A DNA stretch of 39,851 nucleotides from JAXGPL01 sp040766985 (GCA_040766985.1 JAXGPL010000021.1:1-39851), one strand, 5' to 3'. Positions 26,808 to 35,227 are shown, counted from the first letter of the stretch. The notes: generated by a model from the letters alone, not told the origin. Numbers and translations: made by a program.

Positions 26808-27167
26808 CGCAGCACCACCCCATGGGTTATGCTGCACCGTCGCCTCGGACGGGATACCTGTGGCCGAGGCCGCCGCGGGAGGCTGGTTTGGCGGGCGGTG
26901 CGGTGGCTTGGCGGGCAGTGCGGTGGTTTGGCGGGCGGTTCGGTGGTTTCTGCAACATAGGTTTGACGACCACGACCAGGTCTGCATCGTCGCAGCCGGG
27001 GGAAGCGGTGCAATAATCACCCTAGGCCATCACGCCGGAGGCCTAACGGTGTATCCTGCATCATAGACCTCCCGCCCATGATGTGTTATGAACCATAGCC
27101 GCCGAACCAATGATGCACTTTGCACCACTGGTCTCCACCCCGTCGCCGCGGCGAACGTAACCGCGAC
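26808..27167. other. non-coding gap between the SDR gene and the LysM-M14 gene
   Basis: 360 bases with no supportable gene. Its main content is a 20-bp tandem repeat, listed separately. No convincing promoter for the SDR gene or terminator for the peptidase gene was found. Confidence 0.5.
26881..26950. repeat. 20-bp tandem repeat, 3.5 copies
   Basis: Units at 26881-26900, 26901-26920, 26921-26940 and a half unit to 26950, consensus CGGTGGTTTGGCGGGCGGTG with a few substitutions. It lies 70 bases upstream of the SDR start, outside the chosen coding region. Confidence 0.85.
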
Positions 27168-28427
27168 CTAGACAGTCGCCGCGTACATCAACAGGCCAAG
27201 GTTGCCACGAATCATCTCCGGCAACTGCGATATCGGCAGGGGGTTCTGGCCGCGGCCGACCTCAACGGTGAAGCCCGGCCTCCGGTACGCCAGGATGAAC
27301 CAATCTTTGAAGCCCGCGCTGCTGGCGTATTCGGGCGGCTCCTCGATCGGCGTGTACCCGCTGAGCCGCTGGAACTCGGTCACGATCGCCCGCGATTCGG
27401 CGGGGGCGAGGCCGAGGTAGTTCCAGAATACCAGTTCGCCCTGCGAATGATAGGCCAAGACCAGCCGGGGCATCAACGTCCTCGCCAGGTTGGCTGCGGC
27501 CCTTGATTCGGGCTCGGACTCCGGCGCGGGCCCGGCGTAGGTCGACGGCGCCGGTCCCTGCGCGCCGGCCATCTTCGCGGCTTCCCAGTTGGCCCGGTAC
27601 TGGCGGTTGAGGTCTACTCCCCGGATATTGGCCTTCCAGAGGTGAAAGTCCGGCGAACCGTTGTTCCAGCCGATGACCCGGGAGTAGTAGGGATTGGCGG
27701 GCTCGATGCCGCGGATGACGAGCTCCACGCCATCGGGGTTTACCATCGGCAAAACGACGATCCGGGTGGAGCTATAGACCTGGCGCACGTTGAAACCCGC
27801 CAGACTGCCTCCGGCCTCGTATGCCGCTGCGTACTCCTCGATGAATTTCGCCAGGAGCGGAACCGTGATCCACTCGTTGGCATGGTGGGCCCCGTTGTAG
27901 AACACGACCTTTGGCCCGACCCCCAGGGTGACGGTGGTCAGATCCCTGCCCACAACAGACTGGCCCGCGCTTCCGAACCGCAGGAAGGAATACCGCTGCC
28001 GCAGTGCGGCCAGATCGGCCTGCAGTTCCTGGTATCCATAGGGGACCTTGGTCCGCACAATGCCGCTCGCCGGTGGCGCTGGAGCATCGGCGGGGACGTT
28101 GATGACCTGCCCCGGCTGGATTCGGTCGGGATTGGTGATCTGCGGGTTGGCCCGGATCAGTGCGCCCAGGTCGACGCCGAACCGGCGCGCTATCGAGTAC
28201 AGGGAGTCCCCGGAGCGGACTGCGTATGTGACCGTCGCGGGGGGCGTTGGCGGCGTTGGCGGCGTTGGCGGCGTTGGCGGCGCGCCGGGGATGGTGATTA
28301 CCTGGCCCGGGAAGATCAGGTTGGCGTCGGTGATCTGCGGGTTGGCACGGAGAAGAGATGCCAGGGTAACCCCATATCGTTGCGCAATGCGGTAGAGGGT
28401 GTCCCCCGGCTGGACTGTATAGGTCAT
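27168..28427 (-). CDS. LysM-containing M14 zinc carboxypeptidase (gamma-D-glutamyl-diamino acid endopeptidase-like)
   Basis: 419 residues: LysM domains at about 1-47 and 67-112 joined by a PPT repeat, then an M14 peptidase domain. Zinc ligands His182 and Glu185 (GAHHANEW) and His327 (LAYHSQGE), catalytic Glu389 (FTVEVGRG), plus VNPDGVELV and VDLNRQYRANW. This layout is that of endopeptidase I of Lysinibacillus sphaericus, which cuts gamma-D-Glu-diaminopimelate bonds in sporulation peptidoglycan. No signal peptide, so it probably acts from the mother cell or forespore cytoplasm side, or after lysis. ATG with GGAGG 8 bases upstream. Confidence 0.92.
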   Translation of the reverse strand: MTYTVQPGDTLYRIAQRYGVTLASLLRANPQITDANLIFPGQVITIPGAPPTPPTPPTPPTPPATVTYAVRSGDSLYSIARRFGVDLGALIRANPQITNPDRIQPGQVINVPADAPAPPASGIVRTKVPYGYQELQADLAALRQRYSFLRFGSAGQSVVGRDLTTVTLGVGPKVVFYNGAHHANEWITVPLLAKFIEEYAAAYEAGGSLAGFNVRQVYSSTRIVVLPMVNPDGVELVIRGIEPANPYYSRVIGWNNGSPDFHLWKANIRGVDLNRQYRANWEAAKMAGAQGPAPSTYAGPAPESEPESRAAANLARTLMPRLVLAYHSQGELVFWNYLGLAPAESRAIVTEFQRLSGYTPIEEPPEYASSAGFKDWFILAYRRPGFTVEVGRGQNPLPISQLPEMIRGNLGLLMYAATV

Positions 28428-28779
28428 AGTGAGGTCCTCCGATCGGGCGCCCCGGAGTGGTGCCCGGGATCGGGCGAATCAGCCTTAACGGGCTCGATAA
28501 TGGGCCGCCCGGCACAGCTTACGCAGGCCCTGCCGGTTTGGCTTCCGCGACCGCCAAAGGACACCGGGCTCAATGCCGGCCTTGGAGTCCTAAGTCATTG
28601 GGATCATTGGGGGATTGTGGGGCTCATTGGGGCCAACATCGACTGCGGAAAGCCAAGCCCTCTGCCGAGGGGGCGTTGACCTTTTTGCGGAGGGGATCGC
28701 CTTCTACGGCCCGGTCACACACTTCGCGCATCCGATGTCTTTTGCGGGCTGATCTCGCGCCCTTTTGTCCTGGGCCTGC
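28428..28779. other. non-coding gap between the M14 and BON genes
   Basis: 352 bases without a supportable gene. It contains a probable terminator for the BON gene and a short run of CATTGGG-type repeats at about 28598-28632. No strong promoter for the peptidase gene was recognised. Confidence 0.5.
28649..28674 (-). terminator. probable terminator after the BON gene
   Basis: GCCC-C-CTC pairs with GAGGGC (28657-28674, one bulge, 4-base loop) and is followed on the minus strand by TTGGCTTT. Confidence 0.45.
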
Positions 28780-29025
28780 CTAGCCGGCGACTGTCAAGCG
28801 ATTATCGATGCCGACCACATCGGCCACGGACAGGACCACACGTTGCACGTTGTGAAGTGCTTCGGCCGACGGAACCGCTCCCTCAAGAGTCACCTGTCCG
28901 CGGTTGACCTGCATTTTGATGAAATCGCGGAGAGACTCAGTCGAGGGGTCCACCTTAAGCGCCACACGGATCTTGAACCACAGACTCTCATCCTGGGGAC
29001 TCATTTTCCTCTGCGGCTGCGACAC
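28780..29025 (-). CDS. small BON-domain protein
   Basis: 81 residues forming a single BON domain (LWFKIRVALKVDPSTESLRDF, VNRGQVTLEGAVPSAEALHNV, VVGIDNRLTV), a fold thought to bind membranes or phospholipids and found in OsmY-type and stress proteins. There is no signal peptide, so it is probably cytoplasmic. I chose the GTG at 29025 because GGAGGTG stands 6 bases before it; a GTG at 29034 lies within that Shine-Dalgarno. A TATAAT at 29092-29097 could be its -10. Single-gene unit; role unknown. Confidence 0.82.
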   Translation of the reverse strand: MSQPQRKMSPQDESLWFKIRVALKVDPSTESLRDFIKMQVNRGQVTLEGAVPSAEALHNVQRVVLSVADVVGIDNRLTVAG

Positions 29026-29186
29026 GGCTCTCACCTCCTACTCGGGTGAGCGGCGGCAACCAGCCCGGCGCGGAAATCCCCTCCATAACATATTATAGGA
29101 CCTTACGCCAAGCGAAGGTCTATGACTTGCGGCATATGTCGACATGTACCGCTGCCGTGGCCACGGCCGGTCAGCGGCGACACGGA

Positions 29187-29411
29187 TCAGCGGAACAGCC
29201 CGATGATCGCACCGGTTAGCCCTTCGATCCACCTGATGGGAGATGCGATCTCACGACCAAGGACGAGTTGATAGGCCAGCCCATAGCCCACTCCCAGCAG
29301 GATCCCGATGAGCGCAAGTCGCTTCCAGTCGCGGTCGCGCACCGGTTCGGCCGCAGCGGCTACCGCGACGAGGAGCGTGACGAGTGAGAGGGAGACGAGC
29401 GCTGAGGTCAT
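29187..29411 (-). CDS. small two-helix membrane protein of the germination operon (D-subunit-like)
   Basis: 74 residues, ATG at 29411, 4 bases past the end of the gerC-type gene. Two hydrophobic helices (about 2-21, ALVSLSLVTLLVAVAAAA; about 33-50, LALIGILLGVGYGLAYQLVL) with a short basic loop. Position, size and topology match the small D proteins next to gerA-type operons in Bacillus, which modulate germinant receptors. I see no sequence motif, so the match is by context. The open frame continues upstream through gerC in another phase; only this end looks like a gene. Confidence 0.65.
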   Translation of the reverse strand: MTSALVSLSLVTLLVAVAAAAEPVRDRDWKRLALIGILLGVGYGLAYQLVLGREIASPIRWIEGLTGAIIGLFR

Positions 29412-29415
29412 CGGA

Positions 29416-30654
29416 TCACTTCGCCCTGAGGGAGGATAGGTTCGTGCCGGACCTGAGCACCCTGCCGCGTACGGCGACCTCGACCTCAACCTCCGGGAAG
29501 ACCTCATCCCAGGCGTCCTTGACCTGTGACCATAGCTCGGGGATTTGACGATGCAGCGCCGATCCCCAGCCGAAGACGTCGCTGCGCATTTCGTCTTTGC
29601 ACTCGAGAAGCGCCGTGTTGACTTCGGCACGGATCTGCGCCTCGAACCGCTCCTGCAGGCGGGCAGGGAAGTCAGCCGTCTCCAAGGGCGAGATGGGGCC
29701 CTGGACGTCACCGAGGTATGCGGTCGCCTTGATGTCGACAGAGGCCTTGATGCGCCCACCGGCAACCTGACTGAACTTTGCCTCGACACTGCTCTGCGAC
29801 AGCTCGAGTCCCATTTCAACCCCCGCGTTCCACGGGTCTTCGACAACCATTAGGCCGCCGCGGGTCTCTCCGGTCAGCCAGAGCAGACCACGGGCCGCGA
29901 GGGGCTCAAGCCAGCCGACCATCCGGTTGTTCCTGAATACCGCGAGCCCGCCGACGATCGGGGTCAGCCCGATGTCTTCGCGGATGAGTTCTCCCGGCAA
30001 GTCAATCGGCTGCTTATACATTGGCTTCATCCGGACGGCCAATGCCGCGGTACCGGGCGAGTTTAGCCTGATCAGAAACTCGTGGAGGTCTATGGCAAGG
30101 GTTGTGGACAGCGACCCCCGGACAAACCGGATGTGTTCCACCATCTGCATACCCGGCTGGTCGTCGAGTTCGTACGCCGCCTTGAGCATGTGGTTTGCGG
30201 TGCAGCCCTCGGCCACGACAATCATCACGTCATGCCTTGTCTCGCCGTCGCGCTCAAAGAAGTCGATGAGTTCCGCGACACCGCGGCGGGCGGTCTCCTC
30301 GCCGATAATGAGGACGTTGTTGTGCGCCCAGAACAGACGCGCAGGAAGTTGCTGGATGGAGTTGCGGACCGCCTCGAAGATGGTCTTGCCTGTGGACAAG
30401 GCCTGGACATACGCCTTCTCGGTCATATTGCCCTCGGTGCCCGCCCGCGGCTTAATGACGTGTACGGTCAATTCATAGAAACCAGTTGCTTCGTTGTAGT
30501 CGACACCGGCAGCGCTGACGAAAGCCAGCGTCTCCAGCTCGCGGCGGTTCCAGCAGCCCGGCAGGGCCACCATACAGAGGCAAACCAGCAGAACGAGCGC
30601 AATCTCGCCGCGAAACAGACGCGGCACCATCAGCCGAGCCCTAGATTTTGGCAC
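29416..30654 (-). CDS. gerKC: GerA-family germination receptor C subunit (lipoprotein)
   Basis: C subunit of a nutrient germinant receptor, anchored on the outer face of the spore inner membrane. About 413 residues; the lipobox LPGCWNRREL (Cys about 34) follows a hydrophobic signal. Family stretches include VSAAGVDYNEATGFYELTVHVIKP, GKTIFEAVRNSIQQLPARLFWAHNNVLIIGEE and the C-terminal GRVLRSG. The GTG at 30654 with AGGGGG 9 bases upstream overlaps the B-subunit gene end by 14 bases; an ATG at 30630 is a possible alternative. Called by family; whether it is orthologous to gerKC rather than gerAC is not certain. Confidence 0.9.
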   Translation of the reverse strand: MPKSRARLMVPRLFRGEIALVLLVCLCMVALPGCWNRRELETLAFVSAAGVDYNEATGFYELTVHVIKPRAGTEGNMTEKAYVQALSTGKTIFEAVRNSIQQLPARLFWAHNNVLIIGEETARRGVAELIDFFERDGETRHDVMIVVAEGCTANHMLKAAYELDDQPGMQMVEHIRFVRGSLSTTLAIDLHEFLIRLNSPGTAALAVRMKPMYKQPIDLPGELIREDIGLTPIVGGLAVFRNNRMVGWLEPLAARGLLWLTGETRGGLMVVEDPWNAGVEMGLELSQSSVEAKFSQVAGGRIKASVDIKATAYLGDVQGPISPLETADFPARLQERFEAQIRAEVNTALLECKDEMRSDVFGWGSALHRQIPELWSQVKDAWDEVFPEVEVEVAVRGRVLRSGTNLSSLRAK

Positions 30655-31765
30655 GCCGGTTTCCCCCTCGAAGGGTCCGCACGGCTGATGCCACAACCAA
30701 CAGGATGATCAGCCCTAGCTGGAGGACGGTGCCGTAGATGCCCCAGACATCCCAGGTGTAGAAACGAAGCATCTCAAAGAGGCTCTTGGCGATGAACGCG
30801 GTGATCACGACACATAGGTAGCCAAGTGGCAGTACGAGGCACCTGCCCTCTTTCAGACCGAACGCGCGGGTGAGACATGCCGCTGCCGCCCACAGGAAAA
30901 GGCTGATCCGCATGCATGCCGATGCCGTCCACACGGTTACGGGCAGGATCTCCATGCGCTGGATCAGGTTGGCGATATTCACCCGCCGGGCCAGGCTCAA
31001 GACCGGAAACGCCAATTCGTACGAAAGGGGCCCGTGAGACGCCACAACTGCGGCGATGGACATCACCAACAGCCCCATGCTAATCAGGCAATAGGCTGAG
31101 AACACGCCAACCATGGCTCGGGCGCTGAGGGGCTTGAGGTGCGGAAACAGCATCGCACCGGCTATCGCCTGCATCGTGAAGGCGAAGGACACCGAGGCGA
31201 TCTTGGCGTAGTCCGAAAGCCCGGTCTGAAACGCCGGTCTGAGGTAGTTGACGTCCATCTGGTTATATCCCAACAACGCCACCAAGGTCAGGAGCGGGAT
31301 GGCTGCCGCGAATACGAGCAGGCCGGTGCGGCCCAGCACGTGGATTCCGCAGCTTCCGGCATAGACGGCAAGGAGTACGATCAGTGCCGAGAACACGAGC
31401 CCTGGGGTTTCCGGCATCACGACACTGGTATAGGCCTCCATGACGTGCCTTGTGGTGCATCCCGCGCAAAGCAGGAAGAAGACGGCGAGCACCACGCCGA
31501 CCGCTGCTCCCAAGGGCCCGCCGAAGAGCGTCTTTGACAGGCCGACGAGGCACTTGCCGTCGTAACGTAGTGACAGCCAGCCTAAGGTTACCAACGGGCC
31601 CAACCCCAGCAGCACACCCACGCCACCTGCCACCCACGCGTCGCGGGTCGGCGGGCCGGTGGTGAGCGAGGGCAGGAAGATCGAGGCGACTTCGATCCGC
31701 GATAGCACCAGCAAGGCCGTAAGCTGGACCGGGCTGATCGTCAATTCCCCGCCACGGTGGCTCAC
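30641..31765 (-). CDS. gerKB: GerA-family germination receptor B subunit (transporter-like)
   Basis: 374 residues with about ten membrane helices, the size and topology of GerAB/GerKB proteins of the APC transporter superfamily, in which the germinant amino acid or sugar is thought to bind. Typical elements: ISPVQLTALLVLSRIE at the start, GPLVTLGWLSLRY, and the helix-rich C-terminus. The start codon (GTG) overlaps the A-subunit stop, showing tight coupling. The ligand cannot be read from the sequence. Confidence 0.9.
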   Translation of the reverse strand: MSHRGGELTISPVQLTALLVLSRIEVASIFLPSLTTGPPTRDAWVAGGVGVLLGLGPLVTLGWLSLRYDGKCLVGLSKTLFGGPLGAAVGVVLAVFFLLCAGCTTRHVMEAYTSVVMPETPGLVFSALIVLLAVYAGSCGIHVLGRTGLLVFAAAIPLLTLVALLGYNQMDVNYLRPAFQTGLSDYAKIASVSFAFTMQAIAGAMLFPHLKPLSARAMVGVFSAYCLISMGLLVMSIAAVVASHGPLSYELAFPVLSLARRVNIANLIQRMEILPVTVWTASACMRISLFLWAAAACLTRAFGLKEGRCLVLPLGYLCVVITAFIAKSLFEMLRFYTWDVWGIYGTVLQLGLIILLVVASAVRTLRGGNRRAKI

Positions 31766-33351
31766 GGGCTCGCCCCCCAGTCATCGCCTTCCCTGCCCCC
31801 GAGCGCCGTGCCTGGCTGAAGCCCGGGTTTGCGCTTAGACCCCCACAGCGGCCAGCGGACCATGGTGTCTTTGAGCCCCTGCGGGCTCGTGGGGGTGAAC
31901 GGAGCGGTGTAGGGGACGCCGAAGGAGTCGAGGGCAGTGATGTGAATCACAATGGCGAGCAACCCGAAGAGGACGCCGAAGATGCCCAGTGTGCCTGCCA
32001 AGAAGATCAGGATCGGATTGAGCAGTCTCACCGCAAGGCTCATGCTGTAGATCGGCGATACAAACGACGCAATGCCCGTGACGGCGATGATGATCACCAG
32101 GAAGGGCGATAGCAGGCCGGCCTGGACCGCCTGCTGGCCGAGGATCAACGCGCCGACGATGGTCAGCGCCGGGCCGAGCGCCCTGGGGAGGCGGATTCCA
32201 GCCTCGCGGAGCAGTTCGAACACCGTTTGAAGGAACAACGCTTCTGCGAGCACGGGGAACGGAATGCCCTGGCGCTGCTCCGCGATGCTGAGCACCAGAG
32301 GGGTCGGGACCATCTCCTGGTGGAAAGAGGTTATTGCGACGTATAGGCACGGCAACAGCAGCGAGGTCGCAAAGCCAACATAGCGGATCGACCGTAGGAT
32401 ACTGCCGGGGAAGAACCCCTCGTACCAGTCATCGGCAGTGGTCAGGAACATCGAGAATACGGCCGGCACCAGCAAGGCGAACGGCGTACCGTCAACCAGG
32501 ATCGTCACCCGACCTTCCAGAAGGCCCGCGGCGACCCGGTCCGGGCGCTCGGTCCGGAAGACCATGGGAAACGGCGACCAGCGGTGGTCCCGGATCAGCT
32601 CACCGATCGACCCGCTCTCCAGGATCCCATCCACGGCAATCCGGCCCAGGCGCCGCGAAACCTCAGTTACGATTGAATCATCGGCCAGCCCCTTGAGGTA
32701 GGCGATGACGACCTTGGTGTTCGACTTTCGACCCACAGTGTGTGATTCACAGCGAAGGCTCGGGTGGCGGATCAGTTTCCGGAGCAATGCGACATTCTGG
32801 AGGACGGAGCCGCTGAAGCCGTCCCTTGGACCGCGGATGGCGATTTCGGTGTCGGGCTCGGTGAGGCCGCGGGTCGGCCATCGGTTATCGGAAGCCTCCA
32901 GAGCGACCCGGGACCCGTCGACAAGCAGGACCACGCGGGCTTCAAGGACGGCCTCCACGGTTTCCTCGACAGTCTGAAGCTCGCCAATGCTGCCGACACC
33001 GATGAACCGGTCGCGGAGGGCGGCCACAACCACGGCCGGCGAGGCATCCGCCGGAAACCCGAACTGTCGCAACGGCCGGATGATGTCGCTGGCGAGGAGA
33101 TGCTCGTCGGTTGCCGCGCGCAGGTAAACCACAAGGAGCCGGCGACCCTTCGGTGCAGGCAGCAAGCTGCGGAAGACGACATCGAAGCTGTCCCCGAGTT
33201 CGTCGCGCAGGGCGGCTTCGTTTTTGGTCAGGCTGGCGCTGAGCGGCCGGCGTCCGGACTGCTGCCGGTTGCCCCACGCCAGTTGTTTGTCGTCACCGCC
33301 CTGCGGCGGCCGTGCCCGCAGCCTTCGGGCCAGCCTGCTGAGCATCGACAT
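31762..33351 (-). CDS. gerKA: GerA-family germination receptor A subunit
   Basis: 529 residues: a soluble N-terminal domain of about 270 residues (TEPDTEIAIRGPRDGFSGSVLQNVALLRKLI is the family hallmark), then a membrane domain of about five helices (PTPLVLSIAEQRQGIPFPVLAEALF, ELLREAGIRLPRALGPALTIVGALILGQQAVQAGLLSP) and a hydrophilic tail. Receptors of this type open ion channels to trigger germination. I chose the ATG at 33351, 8 bases after GAGGTGG, over a GTG at 33381. First gene of the receptor operon. No clear sigma-G promoter was found upstream, though this is where one would be expected. Confidence 0.93.
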   Translation of the reverse strand: MSMLSRLARRLRARPPQGGDDKQLAWGNRQQSGRRPLSASLTKNEAALRDELGDSFDVVFRSLLPAPKGRRLLVVYLRAATDEHLLASDIIRPLRQFGFPADASPAVVVAALRDRFIGVGSIGELQTVEETVEAVLEARVVLLVDGSRVALEASDNRWPTRGLTEPDTEIAIRGPRDGFSGSVLQNVALLRKLIRHPSLRCESHTVGRKSNTKVVIAYLKGLADDSIVTEVSRRLGRIAVDGILESGSIGELIRDHRWSPFPMVFRTERPDRVAAGLLEGRVTILVDGTPFALLVPAVFSMFLTTADDWYEGFFPGSILRSIRYVGFATSLLLPCLYVAITSFHQEMVPTPLVLSIAEQRQGIPFPVLAEALFLQTVFELLREAGIRLPRALGPALTIVGALILGQQAVQAGLLSPFLVIIIAVTGIASFVSPIYSMSLAVRLLNPILIFLAGTLGIFGVLFGLLAIVIHITALDSFGVPYTAPFTPTSPQGLKDTMVRWPLWGSKRKPGLQPGTALGGREGDDWGASP

Positions 33352-33562
33352 CGCGAACACCACCTCGGGCCTCTCCTGCACATAGCTTGCTCATTGTGCA
33401 CACCCAGCTTGTGCAGTGAATTGGGGGCCGCAGGGTAGAGAACCAGAATCGCCCGGAACATGACGATGGCCCTGACTAGGGACTGGGACGCCAGGCTGCA
33501 GCCTTGCTTGGTCCAACATTTTGAGATGGACTTACAGGTGTGGATATTTTTGTATGATCTTC

Positions 33563-33591
33563 TTGTACTGTGCTGCCAAAAATGATACAAT
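33563..33591 (+). promoter_or_regulatory. candidate promoter of the secreted cysteine-rich protein gene
   Basis: TTGTAC (33563-33568), a 17-base spacer and TACAAT (33586-33591) in an AT-rich stretch. TATGAT at 33553-33558 could be an alternative -10. The expected start is near 33598. Confidence 0.4.
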
Positions 33592-33597
33592 TTCGAC

Positions 33598-33742
33598 AGA
33601 TAGAGACTCCACACCAACCTATCCTTGGGATGTTACCGCAATGCAGAGCAGCTCCCTACGCAGGCGCAGGCCAAAACAGGGGTCCCCCTATGGCACGGGC
33701 AGGTCTGTTTTGACCTCCCGATAACCCTGGGGGTGTACGGCT
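33598..33742 (+). ncRNA. structured leader RNA with possible ribosome-site switch
   Basis: A 9-bp hairpin with one bulge (CGGG-AGGTC at 33696-33705 with GACCT-CCCG at 33712-33720) has loop TGTTTT, which is complementary to AAAACA upstream (33673-33678). CCCCC (33684-33688) can pair with the Shine-Dalgarno GGGGG (33729-33733). AGGG-T (33678-33683) can instead pair with ACCCT (33724-33728), which crosses the first pairing. The layout suggests alternative states that hide or free the ribosome site. I could not match it to a known riboswitch class. Confidence 0.4.
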
Positions 33743-34171
33743 ATGAGAGCCAAAGCAGCCTTCCCGATACTCCTCGGTCTGGTCCTCTTTCTTACGTCCA
33801 TCCCCGGGTACTCAAGCGTTAGGGCCCAGACAGCCGACTTCGCTGACGCCAACACAGCACCCAGAGGCCCATCGGCCCTTGAACGCGTGGTCGAAATCGT
33901 CATATCCCATGCCGACAACATGCTTCCTACAGACGAGATGATTCAGGTTGGCGGTCTCTCGGCAAAGAAGAGCAACTACCATGGGGTGGGCGTAGACGAT
34001 TGCAGGTTCTTCTACTGCCTCGCCCCTCACTTCTGCAGTTGCCCGGTGTGCCGCGGTAGCCGTGATGTTGACAACACAATCCTCCTCTTCCTTGACGAAT
34101 CCCCCACCTTCCCCATGGCCATCTATACCTTGGATGAATTCGATCTTCACCAATCGGCGCCCACACGCTAA
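33743..34171 (+). CDS. secreted cysteine-rich protein, unknown function
   Basis: 142 residues. A clear signal peptide (about 1-29: charged start, LLGLVLFLTSIPG core, likely cleavage after VRA), then an acidic region and a five-cysteine cluster C-x4-C-x5-C-x-C-x2-C (about 87-103, DDCRFFYCLAPHFCSCPVC) that could bind metal or form disulfides. The ATG follows GGGGGTG by 7 bases. Divergent from the germination operon, in a stretch less GC-rich than its surroundings. Just before its stop, another phase opens (34138-34413) whose translation includes a hydrophobic helix; a single-base shift could join them. I do not recognise a family. Confidence 0.6.
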   Translation: MRAKAAFPILLGLVLFLTSIPGYSSVRAQTADFADANTAPRGPSALERVVEIVISHADNMLPTDEMIQVGGLSAKKSNYHGVGVDDCRFFYCLAPHFCSCPVCRGSRDVDNTILLFLDESPTFPMAIYTLDEFDLHQSAPTR

Positions 34172-34691
34172 TCGAGTTCTATAACCGGCCCGGGACTCAA
34201 CGACAGCTGAGGAACCAGAACCAGCGTCACTGTCTCTACCGGCAGAGCTTCAATGCGGCGCGCACTGATGGCCGCTGGAAGTTGGGGTATGGGTGGGGGC
34301 TAGGCAAGAAGCTTTGGTACATTGTGGTTGGGTTGATCGGGCTGGTTAGCTGGGCAACTCATGAAGGGTGGCGGCTATGGCCTTGTCGGCAACATTTATC
34401 GGCGGGGTGGTAGATCCGCAATCCGTATTCGTGTTCACCGGAACGGCAAAGCTGTTCACCCCACGCTGAGCAGTTGCCTCAGAATGCAGCGTGTCTGGTG
34501 GCGAATTCCTCTGAAGTCCGAGTTTGAGGAGTTGCTGTCCACGCTGCAAGGTGGCGCCCCAACAGACGATTTGTGGGTAATTTGGCGCGTCAGACAGTGA
34601 ATCAGAGTAGGTGCATGAGTGCGCAACGATCGCGCAGGGCAAGTAGGTTTCCGCGAGGCCCCCGCCGAACGCCCCGTCAGATGAGCACAAG
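34172..34691. other. gap without a confident gene
   Basis: 520 bases, less GC-rich than average. Open frames exist on both strands (34361-34600 plus, 34346-34699 minus, 34138-34413 plus without a good start codon), but none has a good ribosome site or recognisable family. The plus frame at 34138-34413 codes for GLGKKLWYIVVGLIGLVSW, which could be a membrane helix. The stretch could be a decayed insert. Confidence 0.5.
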
Positions 34692-35216
34692 ATGAACATG
34701 CATCAGGAATTCTGGACGCTCTACGGCAGAGAAGACCACGCGGCGCTGGCTACCTGGGCGGCGGCGTGTGCCGAGCATGTCCTGCCTTTCTTCACCGGGG
34801 TGCGACCGGATGACCCACGCCCTGAACAAGCCCTCACAACCCTCTGGGAATGGATCGTCACTGGCAGATTCAGCATGGCCGTCATCCGAGGTGCGTCGCT
34901 CGCCGCCCATGCCGCCGCCCGCGAAGTAGCTGCCAGTGACAGCGCGGCGTGCTTCGCCGCGCGGGCCGCAGGCCAGGCGGTGGCGACCGCGCACGTGCCG
35001 ACACATGCGCTTGGCCCCGCCCTCTACGCCATCAAGGCCGTCGCAGCGGCCAACCCGGCGGATATCGAGAGGGCAGTGTTCGCCGAGCTGGAATGGCAGG
35101 ACTGTTGCCTACCCCCCAACCTCCGAGATTGGGTGCATGCCAAGATGCGCGGCGGAGAGCGGCTATTGCCCAAGGAACTAAGACGTTTCCTGCCCCAACC
35201 GTCCACCTGGCGGTGA
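34692..35216 (+). CDS. immunity-protein-like (Imm-5-like) protein
   Basis: 174 residues, all helical in appearance, with no signal or membrane segment. The pattern LATWAAACAEHVLPFF, PDDPRPEQAL, AAHAAAREVA, AARAAGQAVATAHVPTHALGPALYAIKA matches the putative immunity protein family seen beside polymorphic toxins but also widespread as orphans. No toxin or secretion gene lies beside it; the secreted cysteine-rich protein 520 bases upstream is the only candidate partner. ATG at 34692 has a weak ribosome site; Met3 is an alternative. The function is inferred from family resemblance from memory. Confidence 0.65.
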   Translation: MNMHQEFWTLYGREDHAALATWAAACAEHVLPFFTGVRPDDPRPEQALTTLWEWIVTGRFSMAVIRGASLAAHAAAREVAASDSAACFAARAAGQAVATAHVPTHALGPALYAIKAVAAANPADIERAVFAELEWQDCCLPPNLRDWVHAKMRGGERLLPKELRRFLPQPSTWR

Positions 35217-35227
35217 TGGAGGCTTCC

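Noticed and set aside
33352..33600. Sigma-G promoter for the germination operon
   Set aside because: Sigma-G promoters are expected before ger operons, but no GCATA/CATxxTA-type pair with proper spacing was seen.
34346..34699. 117-codon minus-strand frame
   Set aside because: No ribosome site, no recognisable family, overlaps the start of the immunity-like gene and competes with plus-strand frames of equal weakness.
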